Part shown: piece after piece, positions 17,572 through 25,821 of the stretch | How the letters are laid out: each line of letters starts with the position of its first letter | Numbering within the stretch: the first letter of the stretch is position 1 | Assembly (NCBI GenBank): GCA_903919985.1 | Contig: CAIXKG010000001.1 | Location: 1-37,771 of the forward strand | DNA length: 37,771 nt | Source of the DNA: an uncultured Opitutia bacterium | GTDB lineage: Bacteria; Verrucomicrobiota; Verrucomicrobiia; Opitutales; Opitutaceae | Direction: 5' to 3' | Program-made: the position numbers and the translations under genes | The notes under the pieces: generated by a model | Seen by the model: only the letters and a program-made list of their open reading frames with translations | What the model was told of the DNA's origin: nothing | Database searches by the model: none

Positions 17572-18522
17572 ATGTTTCCGCTATTTTCCATCATCAACAC
17601 GATGCCGCCTTGGGCGTGGGCCGCGTTTTTCCTTTTCATCACCGCGATGCTCGCGCTCGACCTCGGGGTTTTTCAACGCGACTCGCACGTCGTAAGCATG
17701 AAGGAGGCCCTGGGTTGGTGCGTCGTTTGGGGTGCTCTCGCGTTGGGCTTCGGTGGACTGCTGTGGTGGTGGCGGGGCCCGGAACCGGCGCAGCAGTTTA
17801 TCGCCGGCTATCTCATCGAATTGTGCCTGAGCGTGGACAACGTTTTTGTTTTCATCCTCGTGTTCGCGCACTTCAAGGTGAAGCCGCGCTACCAGCACCG
17901 GGTGTTGTTTTGGGGCATCATCGGAGCCGTGTTCATGCGGGCGGTTTTCATCGTGGTCGGCGTCAGCGTGATCGCCCGCTTTCACTGGATTCTCTACCTG
18001 TTCGGCGCGTTCCTCGTTTACACGGGGATCAAGATGGCGTTGCCCAGCTCGTCGGAGGCCGAAGTCGATCCCGAGCACAACGCCGCCGTGCGGCTCTTCC
18101 GGCGCTTCTTCGCCATCGCGCCGCACAACGAACACGGCCATTTTTTCACGCATCACGAGGGTCGCCGCATGGCCACGCCGATGTTCATCGTGCTCATCGT
18201 CATCGAAACCACCGATCTCGTTTTCGCCCTCGATTCGCTCCCGGCGGTACTGGCCATCACCAAGGACAGCTTCGTGGCGCTCACCTCTAATATTTTTGCG
18301 ATCCTTGGGCTGCGCTCCCTCTATTTTGCGCTGAGCGGCATTATGCAGCTTTTCCGCTACTTGAAAATCGGCCTCGCGGTGATCCTCGTTTTCATCGGGG
18401 TGAAAATGCTCGTCGAGCACTGGGTGGAAATTACGACGACGACCTCGCTCTGCGTGATCGGAACGGTGCTCGCCACCTCCGTGCTGATGTCGGTGCTGAT
18501 CGCATCGGAGAAGCCAAAATAA
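17572..18522 (+). CDS. TerC/Alx-family membrane protein
   Basis: About 316 residues from the ATG at 17572; a later in-frame ATG at 17602 is also possible and would start directly at the first helix. Inner-membrane protein with about eight helices. TerC landmarks are AGYLIELCLSVDNVFVFIL and VIETTDLVFALDSLPAVLAI, each with the conserved Asp residues of the two inverted halves, and a cytoplasmic loop rich in His (APHNEHGHFFTHHEG). Family members are implicated in metal export, notably manganese, and in tellurite resistance; the ion here is not known. I looked for a yybP-ykoY-like leader in the 150-bp spacer upstream and did not see one. Confidence 0.92.
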   Translation: MFPLFSIINTMPPWAWAAFFLFITAMLALDLGVFQRDSHVVSMKEALGWCVVWGALALGFGGLLWWWRGPEPAQQFIAGYLIELCLSVDNVFVFILVFAHFKVKPRYQHRVLFWGIIGAVFMRAVFIVVGVSVIARFHWILYLFGAFLVYTGIKMALPSSSEAEVDPEHNAAVRLFRRFFAIAPHNEHGHFFTHHEGRRMATPMFIVLIVIETTDLVFALDSLPAVLAITKDSFVALTSNIFAILGLRSLYFALSGIMQLFRYLKIGLAVILVFIGVKMLVEHWVEITTTTSLCVIGTVLATSVLMSVLIASEKPK

Positions 18523-18530
18523 TGAGAGGC

Positions 18531-18552
18531 GCGCGGGGAAAAATCTCCGCGC
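18531..18552. terminator. Hairpin between convergent genes
   Basis: A 9-bp GC-rich stem (18531-18539 with 18544-18552, including one G-T pair) closes an AAAA loop. It lies between the stop codons of the TerC gene (18522, plus) and the DCC gene (18563, minus). There is no T tract on either side, so it is at most a weak two-way terminator or a 3'-end stabiliser. Confidence 0.5.
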
Positions 18553-18562
18553 TCCAAATCAG

Positions 18563-19012
18563 CTAAGGTAGAAACCGCTGCGCCCACTCAGGCCGGGCGA
18601 GAGGCTGGGATTCCCATTCACCGAAAAGCCGATAGCGCCAGCGTGCGATCAATTTGTAGACGGCATCGCGCCAGCCGCGCGGCAGGATGCGAAGCCACGC
18701 GATAAGCCGCCCCATTCCGCCAACCGCACGGGCCGCAGCGAGCGCACCATCCGTGCGCAACAAAAACTCGGCTTCGGCGCGCCGCGTCCAATCCGGTACA
18801 AACACCAGCGAATCAAAATCCGCGGTCGGCAATCCGTGCGCCTTCAAATAGTGCTGCGCCGTGGGACCCTGTAACGACGCGAAATGCAGGATCCTTTTCC
18901 GGTCGAGGCGTAGCAACAGGTGTACGATGCGCTGACACAGCCCACACTCCCCGTCGAAAAACAAAACCGGGCCCGGGGGCGCGGCGGTCGAAAGAGACGG
19001 TGGCTGGTGCAC
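18563..19012 (-). CDS. DCC-family thiol-disulfide oxidoreductase (DUF393)
   Basis: 149 residues. The defining DxxCxxC motif is at residues 20-26 (DGECGLC) after a beta strand (PVLFFD), followed by the YuxK-like pattern: LHFASLQGPTAQHYL, DSLVFVPDWTRRAEAEFLL, and a helical C-terminus (RGWRDAVYKLIARWRYRLFGE). A thioredoxin-like redox role is implied by the family name; substrates are unknown. The start is a GTG at 19012; an in-frame TAG lies two codons upstream, so there is no longer version. That TAG also ends a minus-strand open frame (19016 onward), discussed in the next entry. Confidence 0.88.
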   Translation of the reverse strand: MHQPPSLSTAAPPGPVLFFDGECGLCQRIVHLLLRLDRKRILHFASLQGPTAQHYLKAHGLPTADFDSLVFVPDWTRRAEAEFLLRTDGALAAARAVGGMGRLIAWLRILPRGWRDAVYKLIARWRYRLFGEWESQPLARPEWAQRFLP

Positions 19013-19479
19013 GCCCTACACAAGCCCGTCCCGGACGCACGGCAAGCCGGCGCGCATCGCCGCATTGGGCGGTGCTTTCCTGAAATACGGCACGCCATCG
19101 CGCGATTCTGCGGTACTCGCTTCGGCAACGATCGCGTTGCGCTGCGTCAACACGCGTTCATGCGCATCGTCGCTGATCTCGCGATGAAGCGAGGTCCAAA
19201 CCGCGAGCTGTTGCCAAACGCGCCGGCGATATCGCGTTAAGGGGTGCCGCGACTGAGAGGTGAACCCATATTTATACAAACAGACCACCCCGGTTAATAT
19301 TGGGATGATTGTTGGAGTAATTTTATTTTTGATCGGGGCCATTTCGGTCACCGTGAAAATAGGGTGGTCGCAATTGGAGCCTAACCCATGGCGCCAACGG
19401 CCAACGCCGCCAACCTGGACGCGTGCGCCGTCGGGTTTGGGTTGCGCGGCGCCGCGGGACCGACCCAAGTTCTTTCGGC
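19013..19479. other. Gene-poor spacer with an AT-rich segment
   Basis: 467 bp between the DCC gene start and the PatB-type gene start. The segment from about 19255 to 19385 is distinctly richer in A and T than its surroundings. It contains a possible small plus-strand ORF (listed separately). On the minus strand an open frame ends at 19016, four bases from the DCC start codon, and its last 70 or so codons have genome-like codon use, but no good start codon or known domain is visible. I see no RNA gene or terminator. Confidence 0.45.
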
Positions 19480-19490
19480 ATGAGTTTTGA
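19260..19490 (+). CDS. Possible small membrane protein
   Basis: 76 codons from a GTG. The N-terminal half contains a plausible transmembrane helix (NIGMIVGVILFLIGAISVTV, residues about 13-32) in the AT-rich segment. The C-terminal half is Pro/Arg-rich and overlaps the first 11 bases of the PatB-type gene. No homologue recognised and no clear ribosome-binding site. The hydrophobic part is the only reason to suspect a real gene. Confidence 0.25.
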   Translation: MNPYLYKQTTPVNIGMIVGVILFLIGAISVTVKIGWSQLEPNPWRQRPTPPTWTRAPSGLGCAAPRDRPKFFRHEF

Positions 19491-20643
19491 TTTCGACACC
19501 TCCATTTCCCGGGCGGACACGGATTCGCAAAAATGGCAGAAATATGCCGGGCGCGATGTGCTGCCGCTTTGGGTGGCGGACATGGATTTTCGTTCCTCGC
19601 CGGCCATCATCGATGCTTTGCATGCCCGCGTGAACCATGGGGTGTTTGGCTATGCGCGACCAGTGAAGTCGACCGTCGATGCGGTAGTCGATGCGCTGGC
19701 TGCACGCTACGGCTGGCAGATCGACCGCTCATGGATTGTCTGGCTGCCGGGTTTAGTGTGCGGGCTGAACGTCACCGCCCAAGCTTTCGCCCAGCCCGGC
19801 GAAGAAGTGCTCACCCTGACGCCGGTATATCCGCCGTTTATGAGCGCCCCGAAAAACAGTGCACGCGGCTCGGCCCAAGTCCCCTGGGTGCTGACCGGCG
19901 GCAGCTGGCAGATCGACTGGCCCGCGCTGGAGCGCGCGATCAGCCCACGGACCAAGCTTTTCTATCTGTGCAATCCGCACAATCCGCTCGCGCGCGTCTG
20001 GCGGCGCGAGGAGTTGACCCGGCTTGCCGATTTCTGCGTGCGGCATCAGCTCGTGCTTTGCTCCGATGAGATCCACTGCGACCTGATCCTCGATCGCGCG
20101 CTGCCGCACATCCCGACCGCCGCGCTTTCGCCGGAAATTGCCGCGCGTACCGTCACGCTCATGGCGCCAAGCAAGACTTACAACGTGCCGGGCCTCGGAA
20201 CCTCCTTTGCCATTATCAGCGATCCGGCATTGCGGGCGCAGTTCGTCCGCGCGACCTCCGGCATCGTGGCCGAAGTGACGTCACTCGGCTTCACCGCCTG
20301 TGAAGCCGCGTATCGCGACAGCGAGCCCTGGCGCCAGGCGCTCCTCACTGCGTTGCGGGGTAACCGCGATTTCCTGCTGGATTTTCTAGCCCGTGAAATG
20401 CCGGCCGTGCGCGTCGAGGCGCCGATCGAGGCCACCTATCTCGCCTGGCTCAACGTCGAGGCGCTGGCCCTGCCTGATCCCGTCGCGCATTTTGAAAAAC
20501 ACGGGGTGGGCCTCAGTGATGGCGCGTTTTTCGGCTCACCGAAAGGCCGGCATGTGCGCCTTAATTTCGGCTGTCCGCGGACGTTGCTCGCGGACGCGCT
20601 GAACCGGATGAAGGTCGCTGTGGCCGCGGCCAGCCGACGTTAG
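19480..20643 (+). CDS. PatB/MalY-type aminotransferase, putative C-S lyase
   Basis: 387-residue PLP enzyme of fold type I, cytoplasmic. Landmarks: the N-terminal SISRADTDSQKWQKY and LPLWVADMDFRSSPAI typical of PatB/MalY, VVWLPGLV-like WIVWLPGLVCGLN, YLCNPHNPLARVW, SDEIHCDLIL with the PLP-pairing Asp, and the Schiff-base lysine in APSKTYNVPGL. The C-terminal arginine motif is in KGRHVRLNFGCPR. Family members act as cystathionine beta-lyases, releasing homocysteine, pyruvate and ammonia; other beta C-S lyase substrates are possible. The start at 19480 matches the family N-terminus; the open frame upstream (from 19423) is noise. The dus gene follows 75 bp later on the same strand. Confidence 0.92.
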   Translation: MSFDFDTSISRADTDSQKWQKYAGRDVLPLWVADMDFRSSPAIIDALHARVNHGVFGYARPVKSTVDAVVDALAARYGWQIDRSWIVWLPGLVCGLNVTAQAFAQPGEEVLTLTPVYPPFMSAPKNSARGSAQVPWVLTGGSWQIDWPALERAISPRTKLFYLCNPHNPLARVWRREELTRLADFCVRHQLVLCSDEIHCDLILDRALPHIPTAALSPEIAARTVTLMAPSKTYNVPGLGTSFAIISDPALRAQFVRATSGIVAEVTSLGFTACEAAYRDSEPWRQALLTALRGNRDFLLDFLAREMPAVRVEAPIEATYLAWLNVEALALPDPVAHFEKHGVGLSDGAFFGSPKGRHVRLNFGCPRTLLADALNRMKVAVAAASRR

Positions 20644-20718
20644 CGGCGCCGCTGCGGTTTTTTTGCGCACAAACCGTCGAGGTTGCAGCGGACGGAGGGG
20701 CACGTTTTGTTGAAGGCG

Positions 20719-21831
20719 ATGCGCCTCGGACCGTATACGCTGGCTTCAAATCTGTTTCTTTCGCCGCTGGCGGGCTACACCAACCTGCCCATGCGACTCA
20801 CGGTTCGCGAAATTGGCGGGCTCGGCTGGGCGACGACGGATCTCGTCAACGCGCGCTCTCTTCTCGAAAAAAATCGTGTCGCGTTGCAACTCGTCGCCTC
20901 GGCGCCGGCTGACCGGCCGCTGGCGATCCAGCTTTTCGGTAGCGTCCCCGAGGAAATGCGCGACGCCGCCGCCATGTGCGAAGCGCTCGGAGCGCAGTCG
21001 GTCGACATCAACATGGGTTGTCCGGTGAAGAAAGTCGTCCGCATCGGCGGCGGCTCCGCCATGATGAACGAACTCGACAAAACCGCGGCCCTCGTGCGCG
21101 GCATGATTGCGGCGGTGAAAATTCCGGTCACCGCCAAAATGAGGCTGGGCTGGGATGACGACAACCTCACGGCGCCCGATCTGGCCCGGGTGCTCGAGGA
21201 CGTCGGGGTCGCGGCGATTTTTGTGCACGGCCGTACCCGCGCGCAGGGATTTTCGGGGACCGTGAATCTAGCGGGCATCCGCTCGGTCGTGGCGGCGGTA
21301 AAGACCGTCCCGGTGATCGGCAACGGAGACATCACGACTCCCGCCGCGGCGCGCCATATGCTCGCTGAGACCGGTTGCGCGGGCGTGAGCATAGGTCGCG
21401 GCGCGTTCTACGATCCGTGGATTTTTCGCCGCACGGAGCACTTGATCCGCACCGGCGAACTCCTACCTGAGCCGGATTTCAATGAACGCCTACGGGTGTT
21501 GCGGATCCATTTTGAGCGCTACCTGGAATTCTACGGCGAGGAGCACGGCGCTAAACTTTTTCGCAAAGTAGCCCCCTGGTACGCGAAGCGTTTTGGCCCC
21601 GCCAAGCCGTTTAAAAATCGCATGATCACGATCCAGTCGCGCGCCGATTTTGAGGCGGCGATCGCGGAGTTTGTCGGGTGGCGCGCCCAGTTTTGCGACG
21701 ATCGCGGCGAACTCCTCGAGAAATTCGCCCCCGCGCCCATGATCGCCTCGTTCATGCGTGATCCGGACGAAGCGGAAGTTTACCAGCGCGATTCGATTCC
21801 CGTACCGAAGGGACCAGTCGAGGTGTGGTAA
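20719..21831 (+). CDS. dus: tRNA-dihydrouridine synthase
   Basis: FMN-dependent enzyme reducing uridines in tRNA to dihydrouridine with NADPH. About 370 residues. Landmarks: LSPLAGYTNLPMR at the start of the TIM barrel, IQLFGSVPEEM, VDINMGCPVKKV with the catalytic Cys near residue 101, TAKMRLGWDDDN, FVHGRTRAQGF, VIGNGDITTPAA, and SIGRGAFYDPWIF. The ATG at 20719 gives the usual MRLGPYTL start. However, a strong GGAGGGG lies at 20694-20700, 6-9 bases before TTG codons at 20707 and 20710, so a TTG start adding three or four residues is plausible. DusB-like by overall pattern; the exact tRNA position is not certain. Confidence 0.93.
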   Translation: MRLGPYTLASNLFLSPLAGYTNLPMRLTVREIGGLGWATTDLVNARSLLEKNRVALQLVASAPADRPLAIQLFGSVPEEMRDAAAMCEALGAQSVDINMGCPVKKVVRIGGGSAMMNELDKTAALVRGMIAAVKIPVTAKMRLGWDDDNLTAPDLARVLEDVGVAAIFVHGRTRAQGFSGTVNLAGIRSVVAAVKTVPVIGNGDITTPAAARHMLAETGCAGVSIGRGAFYDPWIFRRTEHLIRTGELLPEPDFNERLRVLRIHFERYLEFYGEEHGAKLFRKVAPWYAKRFGPAKPFKNRMITIQSRADFEAAIAEFVGWRAQFCDDRGELLEKFAPAPMIASFMRDPDEAEVYQRDSIPVPKGPVEVW

Positions 21832-21933
21832 GTATGGGGTTCAGTTGCCATGGCACCCGCGGTTGAGTCTAGTCGCCGTGTCGGTTCAGAATAATTTTTC
21901 GGCCCAACAAATCACGATCGCGAATTTCAATTC

Positions 21934-22614
21934 ATGCCCGCGGCCTCACATTTTTGGGAGCTGATCCTCGGCACGGTGATTGCACTCTTGCCCTTGATCA
22001 ATCCGCTCGCGACGGCTCCGACGTTTCTCGCCATCACCGAAGGCGATTCGCGTGAACGCCGCCTCCAGCAACTGCGCAAGGCGTGCATGTACATGGTCGC
22101 GATTCTCGTGTCTTTCCTCGTGGGCGGGACGTTCATCATGGGATTCTTCGGCCTGTCGATTCCCGGACTGCGCATTGCGGGCGGGTTGCTCGTGGCGGGC
22201 ATCGGCTCGGGCTTGTTGATGGCGCCGGCGCGTGAAGCCGAATCAAATGATCCCGCGCACGTCGAGGCCCGCGCAAAACGGGACGTGTCATTTTCACCCT
22301 TGGCGATGCCGATGATGAGTGGCCCGGGTTCAATCGCTGTCACGGTGGGTTTCACCTCACTCGCGAAGGGTTGGCTCGATTACACCGCGATCATTCTAGG
22401 GATCTTGATCGTGGCGGTCATTACCTATGGCACGCTCCGGCTGGCGGAGCGCGTGGTGCTTGTGATCGGGGTAAACAGCATGAACGCGCTGTCCAAGATG
22501 ATGGGGTTTTTGATCCTGTGCATCGGAATCCAATTCGTCGTCAACGGCGTGCTGGGCATCGCGACCGACCCTGTGCTGCTGAAAGGCATACGCGATGCCG
22601 TCCTGGAAAAGTAA
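21934..22614 (+). CDS. MarC-family integral membrane protein
   Basis: 226 residues with about six membrane helices. MarC-family landmarks are the first helix LILGTVIALLPLINPLATAPTFLAIT, the VGGTFIMGFFGLSIPGLRIAGGLLVAGIG pair, and SPLAMPMMSGPGSIAVTVGF. Members were named for the mar locus but are not established multidrug pumps; some are suspected exporters of amino acids or small molecules. It lies 102 bp after dus on the same strand and may be transcribed with it. The substrate is not known. Confidence 0.9.
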   Translation: MPAASHFWELILGTVIALLPLINPLATAPTFLAITEGDSRERRLQQLRKACMYMVAILVSFLVGGTFIMGFFGLSIPGLRIAGGLLVAGIGSGLLMAPAREAESNDPAHVEARAKRDVSFSPLAMPMMSGPGSIAVTVGFTSLAKGWLDYTAIILGILIVAVITYGTLRLAERVVLVIGVNSMNALSKMMGFLILCIGIQFVVNGVLGIATDPVLLKGIRDAVLEK

Positions 22615-23031
22615 GGGGCTCAGAATCGCCAGGTGACGATCGCTCCGGACTTTTCCTTGGACGGGAGTTGATGCGTGGTCGCACCCCCACGAAAATGATC
22701 CTCCGGCCCGGGTTGTTGTGCACCGCTTGACTGGCCCAGACGAGCAGGACCACGACCGCGGCCAGCAGCACGTTGCGCCTCTTATTTTTCCTTCAGACCT
22801 ACTCGCGGGAAGCGTCTCGCGTCCTAAGTTTAAATTTTAGCGGGGTGTCCTCGGCCCATGGAACGACGGGCGCCAGAAGGCTTGTATGGAGCCAAAGCCA
22901 ACGGTGGCTTCATCCGCCGCGGCAGTGGGCACACGTTCACTCATTCGACCATAAAAGTCGCGTCAGGGTGTGGGCAGAACCAAAAAGATTCCCTCGCGGT
23001 ACACCCCGGCTTTCCCCAACTCTATTGCTCC
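22615..23031. other. Gene-poor region, possible gene remnant
   Basis: 417 bp with no convincing intact gene. On the minus strand, from a GTG at 22771 preceded by an AAGAGG, a frame begins with a hydrophobic helix-like stretch (LLAAVVVLLVWASQAV). In another frame of the same stretch, the sequence ends in a credible C-terminus (SGAIVTWRF then a TGA at about 22622). This could be a small membrane protein broken by a frameshift, or chance. The rest (about 22790-23031) shows nothing I recognise. Confidence 0.3.
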
Positions 23032-23304
23032 ATGTTTACTCCGAAGAGAATGTCCCGGCCGGCCTTGAGTCTAAGTTGCCTCCTGCTCGTGCTGGGCAGC
23101 GGTTGTTTCCATTCAAAAAAGAACGCTACGCCCAAAGAGAATCCGGCGATCGCCAGTGAGACTGAGGCGGATTTTAAACAACGTTTCATGGAAAAGCGGA
23201 TGGCCGAGCTGGTCGCGCAGGGCGTCGCGCCCGACGCCGCACGCGTGCGTGCCAACGAGGAATTTCGCTCGAAGTACAGCGCGACGACGGCGGCCCAAAA
23301 GTAA
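23032..23304 (+). CDS. Small predicted lipoprotein
   Basis: 90 residues from the ATG at 23032 (an in-frame ATG at 23050 is equally possible). The signal peptide ends in a lipobox (LGSGC, Cys25 in the longer form). The mature part is short, charged and probably helical (ETEADFKQRFMEKRMAELVAQG, then APDAARVRANEEF), with no domain recognised. It precedes the rarD-like gene by 52 bp on the same strand. The open frame that extends upstream to 22858 lacks signal features and was rejected. Function unknown. Confidence 0.6.
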   Translation: MFTPKRMSRPALSLSCLLLVLGSGCFHSKKNATPKENPAIASETEADFKQRFMEKRMAELVAQGVAPDAARVRANEEFRSKYSATTAAQK

Positions 23305-23356
23305 GCCGGGCTTGATCGCACCATCCGCTGTCAGCGCAGGTGCGTTGACGCCGAGG

Positions 23357-24298
23357 ATGACGTCACGAAGCGTCGGCCGAGTGTCAGACACCCAACCCAC
23401 TTCCGCCGGTACGCGGGGCGCGATCGCGGCAGCGAGTAGTTATCTCCTCTGGGGCCTGGTGCCGTTGTTCTGGCATCAGCTGGCGGCGGTGGACGCCGTC
23501 GAACTGATTGCCCACCGGTTGGTGTGGTCGATGGTGTTCGTGCTCGTGTTGCTGATGTGGCGGGGCGGATTCGGCGCCATGCGGACGGCGCTCGCCACGA
23601 AGGAGTCGTTTGCGATCAATCTGCTCGGGAGCAGTCTGCTGACGGTGAACTGGCTCGTCTACGTATGGGCGGTGAACCACGGCCACGTGATTGAGTGCAG
23701 TCTCGGTTATTTTTTAGTGCCGTTGCTCAACGTGGCGCTAGGCCGTTGGGTGCTGCGGGAGCATTTACGTCCGCTGCAATGGATCGCGATCGCGGGTGCG
23801 GCGCTGGGCGTCGCCGTGCAAATCGTTCAAGTGGGACAGGTCCCGTGGATCGCCCTCGCGCTCGCCGTGAGCTTCGGGTGCTACGGTTTGCTCCGCAAGC
23901 GATCCACCTTGGGGCCGCTGGTGGGACTGGCGGTGGAGACCACGTTGCTCGCGCCGCTGGCCGCGGGATTTTTGATTTGGAGGCACCTCGTGGAAAAGGG
24001 CGCGCTGGGGCACGTCGATGCCACGACGCAAGGTATTATCCTAAGCACGGGAGTGGTGACCGCGATTCCCCTGCTGCTCTTCGCGTATGGCGCGCGACGC
24101 ATCCGGCTCACCACGCTTGGGCTGCTACAGTACATCGCCCCGACCGTTCAGTTTGCGCTCGGTGTGGCGGTCTTCCACGAGAGCTTCACCCGCGACCGCG
24201 CGCTTTCGTTTGCGCTGATCTGGGCCGGTCTCGCGCTCTACACTTTCGACAACCTGTGGGCGCAGCAACGGACGCGGCGCGAGCTCAGTCGTGTTTGA
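23357..24298 (+). CDS. rarD: EamA-family transporter RarD
   Basis: 313 residues with about ten membrane helices in two EamA halves. RarD landmarks: SYLLWGLVPLFWHQLAAVDAVELIAHRLVWS at the start, NWLVYVWAVNHGHVIECSLGYFLVPLLNVALGRW, and TAIPLLLFAYGARRIRLTTLGLLQYIAPTVQF. An inner-membrane drug/metabolite transporter; the substrate of RarD proteins is not established. The ATG at 23357 was chosen because the longer open frame (from 23156) runs antisense-like through the lipoprotein gene. Its last 14 bp overlap the 3' end of the convergent FKBP gene. Confidence 0.9.
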   Translation: MTSRSVGRVSDTQPTSAGTRGAIAAASSYLLWGLVPLFWHQLAAVDAVELIAHRLVWSMVFVLVLLMWRGGFGAMRTALATKESFAINLLGSSLLTVNWLVYVWAVNHGHVIECSLGYFLVPLLNVALGRWVLREHLRPLQWIAIAGAALGVAVQIVQVGQVPWIALALAVSFGCYGLLRKRSTLGPLVGLAVETTLLAPLAAGFLIWRHLVEKGALGHVDATTQGIILSTGVVTAIPLLLFAYGARRIRLTTLGLLQYIAPTVQFALGVAVFHESFTRDRALSFALIWAGLALYTFDNLWAQQRTRRELSRV

Positions 24299-24758
24299 TT
24301 TCAATCAACTCCATCGTGAACACGAGTGAAGTGCTGCGCGGGATGCGGGGGGCCTGGCCGCGCGTGCCATAGGCCAGTTCCGGCGGAATCACGACGAGCC
24401 GTTTTTCGCCGAGGCGCATTTGTTGGATGATCTGATCCCAGCCCTGGATAACCATGTCGCGCGCGACGCGAAAAATGAACGGATGGTCTTTGTCGTTGTT
24501 CTGATCGAAGATTTCGCCGTTCAGCAGCCGGCCGACGTAGAGCACCGAAACGCTGTCGCCGGGCTTCGGGGTTTCGCCCGTGCCCGCTTTTTCGATGATG
24601 TAGCGAAGGCCGGTGTTGGTCTTTTTCGCCGTCGGCCAAGTTTTCTCGATGTACTCCACATCTTCCTGGGAAAACTTTTCCCGCTGGGCGCGCACCGCGG
24701 TGAGCGGGAAAAGAACGAAAGCACAAAGGCAGAGGGAAATTTTTGTCAGCGTTTTCAC
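24285..24758 (-). CDS. FKBP-type peptidyl-prolyl cis-trans isomerase, exported
   Basis: About 157 residues. A signal peptide (KISLCLCAFVLFPLTAVRAQ) leads to a short helical spacer and then one FKBP domain: GLRYIIEKAGTGETPKPGDSV, YVGRLLNGEIFDQN, FIFRVARDMVIQGWDQIIQQMRLGEKR, VVIPPELAYGTRG, and STSLVFTMELIEI. It should speed Xaa-Pro isomerisation in the periplasm during protein folding. I prefer the GTG at 24758, which has a GGAAGA seven bases upstream (complement of 24766-24771), over the ATG at 24785, which lies in repeat sequence and would add nine residues before the signal. It is convergent with rarD (14-bp overlap) and divergent from the dehydrogenase gene. Confidence 0.9.
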   Translation of the reverse strand: MKTLTKISLCLCAFVLFPLTAVRAQREKFSQEDVEYIEKTWPTAKKTNTGLRYIIEKAGTGETPKPGDSVSVLYVGRLLNGEIFDQNNDKDHPFIFRVARDMVIQGWDQIIQQMRLGEKRLVVIPPELAYGTRGQAPRIPRSTSLVFTMELIEIKHD

Positions 24759-24769
24759 GGATAAGTCTT

Positions 24770-24802
24770 CCGGCATCCGTGGCATCCGTGTAATCGGTGG
24801 TC
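24770..24802. repeat. CACGGA-type interspersed repeat, partial copy
   Basis: Contains a 9-bp direct repeat GGCATCCGT twice (24772-24780 and 24781-24789), followed by GTGTAATCGGTGGTC. Read on the minus strand it gives an ACACGGATGCCACGGATGCC-like string that matches the left arm of the element at 37414-37440. It fills most of the 57-bp divergent spacer between the FKBP and dehydrogenase genes, so it overlaps the place where promoters are expected. Confidence 0.6.
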
Positions 24803-24815
24803 AAAGGATTTTTGC

Positions 24816-25787
24816 ATGACCAAGCCCCTCGTCGTTATTCTGTGCCCTAAGGAATTCAAATTCACCGATAATCAGGCCACGGTGGAGCAGGCCTTTCTCG
24901 CCGATGTGGCGGAAATAAGAACCGTACGCCTCGATTTCAACGCGCCGTTTCCTCCGGAGGTGTTGGACGCCGCCGCGATCATCCTCTGGCACGGGCCTTT
25001 GGTGGACGCCCGGGTCGTTGCCCAACTGAAAAATTGCCGGGCAATCATTCGTAATGGCGTGGGCTTCGACAGCGTGGACATCGCGGCGGCCGCAGCACGG
25101 GGCATTCCCGTGTGCAACGTTCCCGACTACGGCACCGAGGAAGTCGCGGATCATGCTATCGCCCTCACGCTGGCGCTGGTGCGTCAGCTTTTTCCGCTCG
25201 ATGCGGAGGCCAAGCGGCTCGGTTGGAAAATTGAAGTGGCGGCCAAGATGCGCCGGTTGCGTACGCTGACGTTTGGGCTCGTGGGGCTGGGTCGCATCGG
25301 GATGGCCACCGCGCTGCGGGCCAAAGCGTTCGGCCTGCGCCCGATCTTCTTCGATCCCTTCGCTCCGGTCGGCATGCACAAGGCACTGGGGTTGGAACGC
25401 GTGGCGTCCCTGCCGGAGCTGCTTGGTGCGGCCGACATCGTTTCGATTCATTGCCCGCTCAGCGACGAGACCCGCGGTCTCATCGGCGAAAGAGAGATCG
25501 CGGCAATGAAGCCAGGCTCTTTTCTGGTGAACACGGCGCGAGGCGACATTGTCCAAAAGGCGCCGGTTTTTGCCGCGCTGCGCTCGGGGCACTTGGCGGG
25601 CGCGGGACTCGACGTCGTCGAAGCGGAACCGCTACGCACGACCGAGGAAGCGGCCACGCCGAACCTCATCGTCACCTGTCACGCCGCGTTCTGCAGTCCC
25701 GAGGGCATCATCGAAATGCGCAGCACATCCGCGAAAATCGCCCGGGCCGCGGTGCTCGGTCAGCCGGTGTGGAATCGGGTAAACTGA
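24816..25787 (+). CDS. D-2-hydroxyacid dehydrogenase, CtBP-like
   Basis: 323 residues, cytoplasmic NAD-dependent dehydrogenase of the D-isomer-specific 2-hydroxyacid family. Landmarks: CRAIIRNGVGFDSVDIAAA, VPDYGTEEVADHAIAL, the Rossmann loop LTFGLVGLGRIG, the catalytic Arg in NTARGDIV, the Glu in LDVVEAEPL and the His in VTCHAAFCS. CtBP-like bacterial members often annotate as C-terminal binding protein or phosphoglycerate dehydrogenase; the hydroxyacid used here is not known. It diverges from the FKBP gene and is convergent with the uracil-DNA glycosylase gene (34-bp gap). Confidence 0.9.
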   Translation: MTKPLVVILCPKEFKFTDNQATVEQAFLADVAEIRTVRLDFNAPFPPEVLDAAAIILWHGPLVDARVVAQLKNCRAIIRNGVGFDSVDIAAAAARGIPVCNVPDYGTEEVADHAIALTLALVRQLFPLDAEAKRLGWKIEVAAKMRRLRTLTFGLVGLGRIGMATALRAKAFGLRPIFFDPFAPVGMHKALGLERVASLPELLGAADIVSIHCPLSDETRGLIGEREIAAMKPGSFLVNTARGDIVQKAPVFAALRSGHLAGAGLDVVEAEPLRTTEEAATPNLIVTCHAAFCSPEGIIEMRSTSAKIARAAVLGQPVWNRVN

Positions 25788-25821
25788 ATCGCCGGCAAGA
25801 GCGATTCTCGTCCGTTCCGTT

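Noticed and set aside
18531-18552. Strong rho-independent terminator
   Set aside because: The stem is good but no T tract follows on either strand, so only a weak call was kept.
22858-23031. N-terminal extension of the small lipoprotein
   Set aside because: It would place the lipoprotein signal in the middle of the protein and shows no conserved feature.
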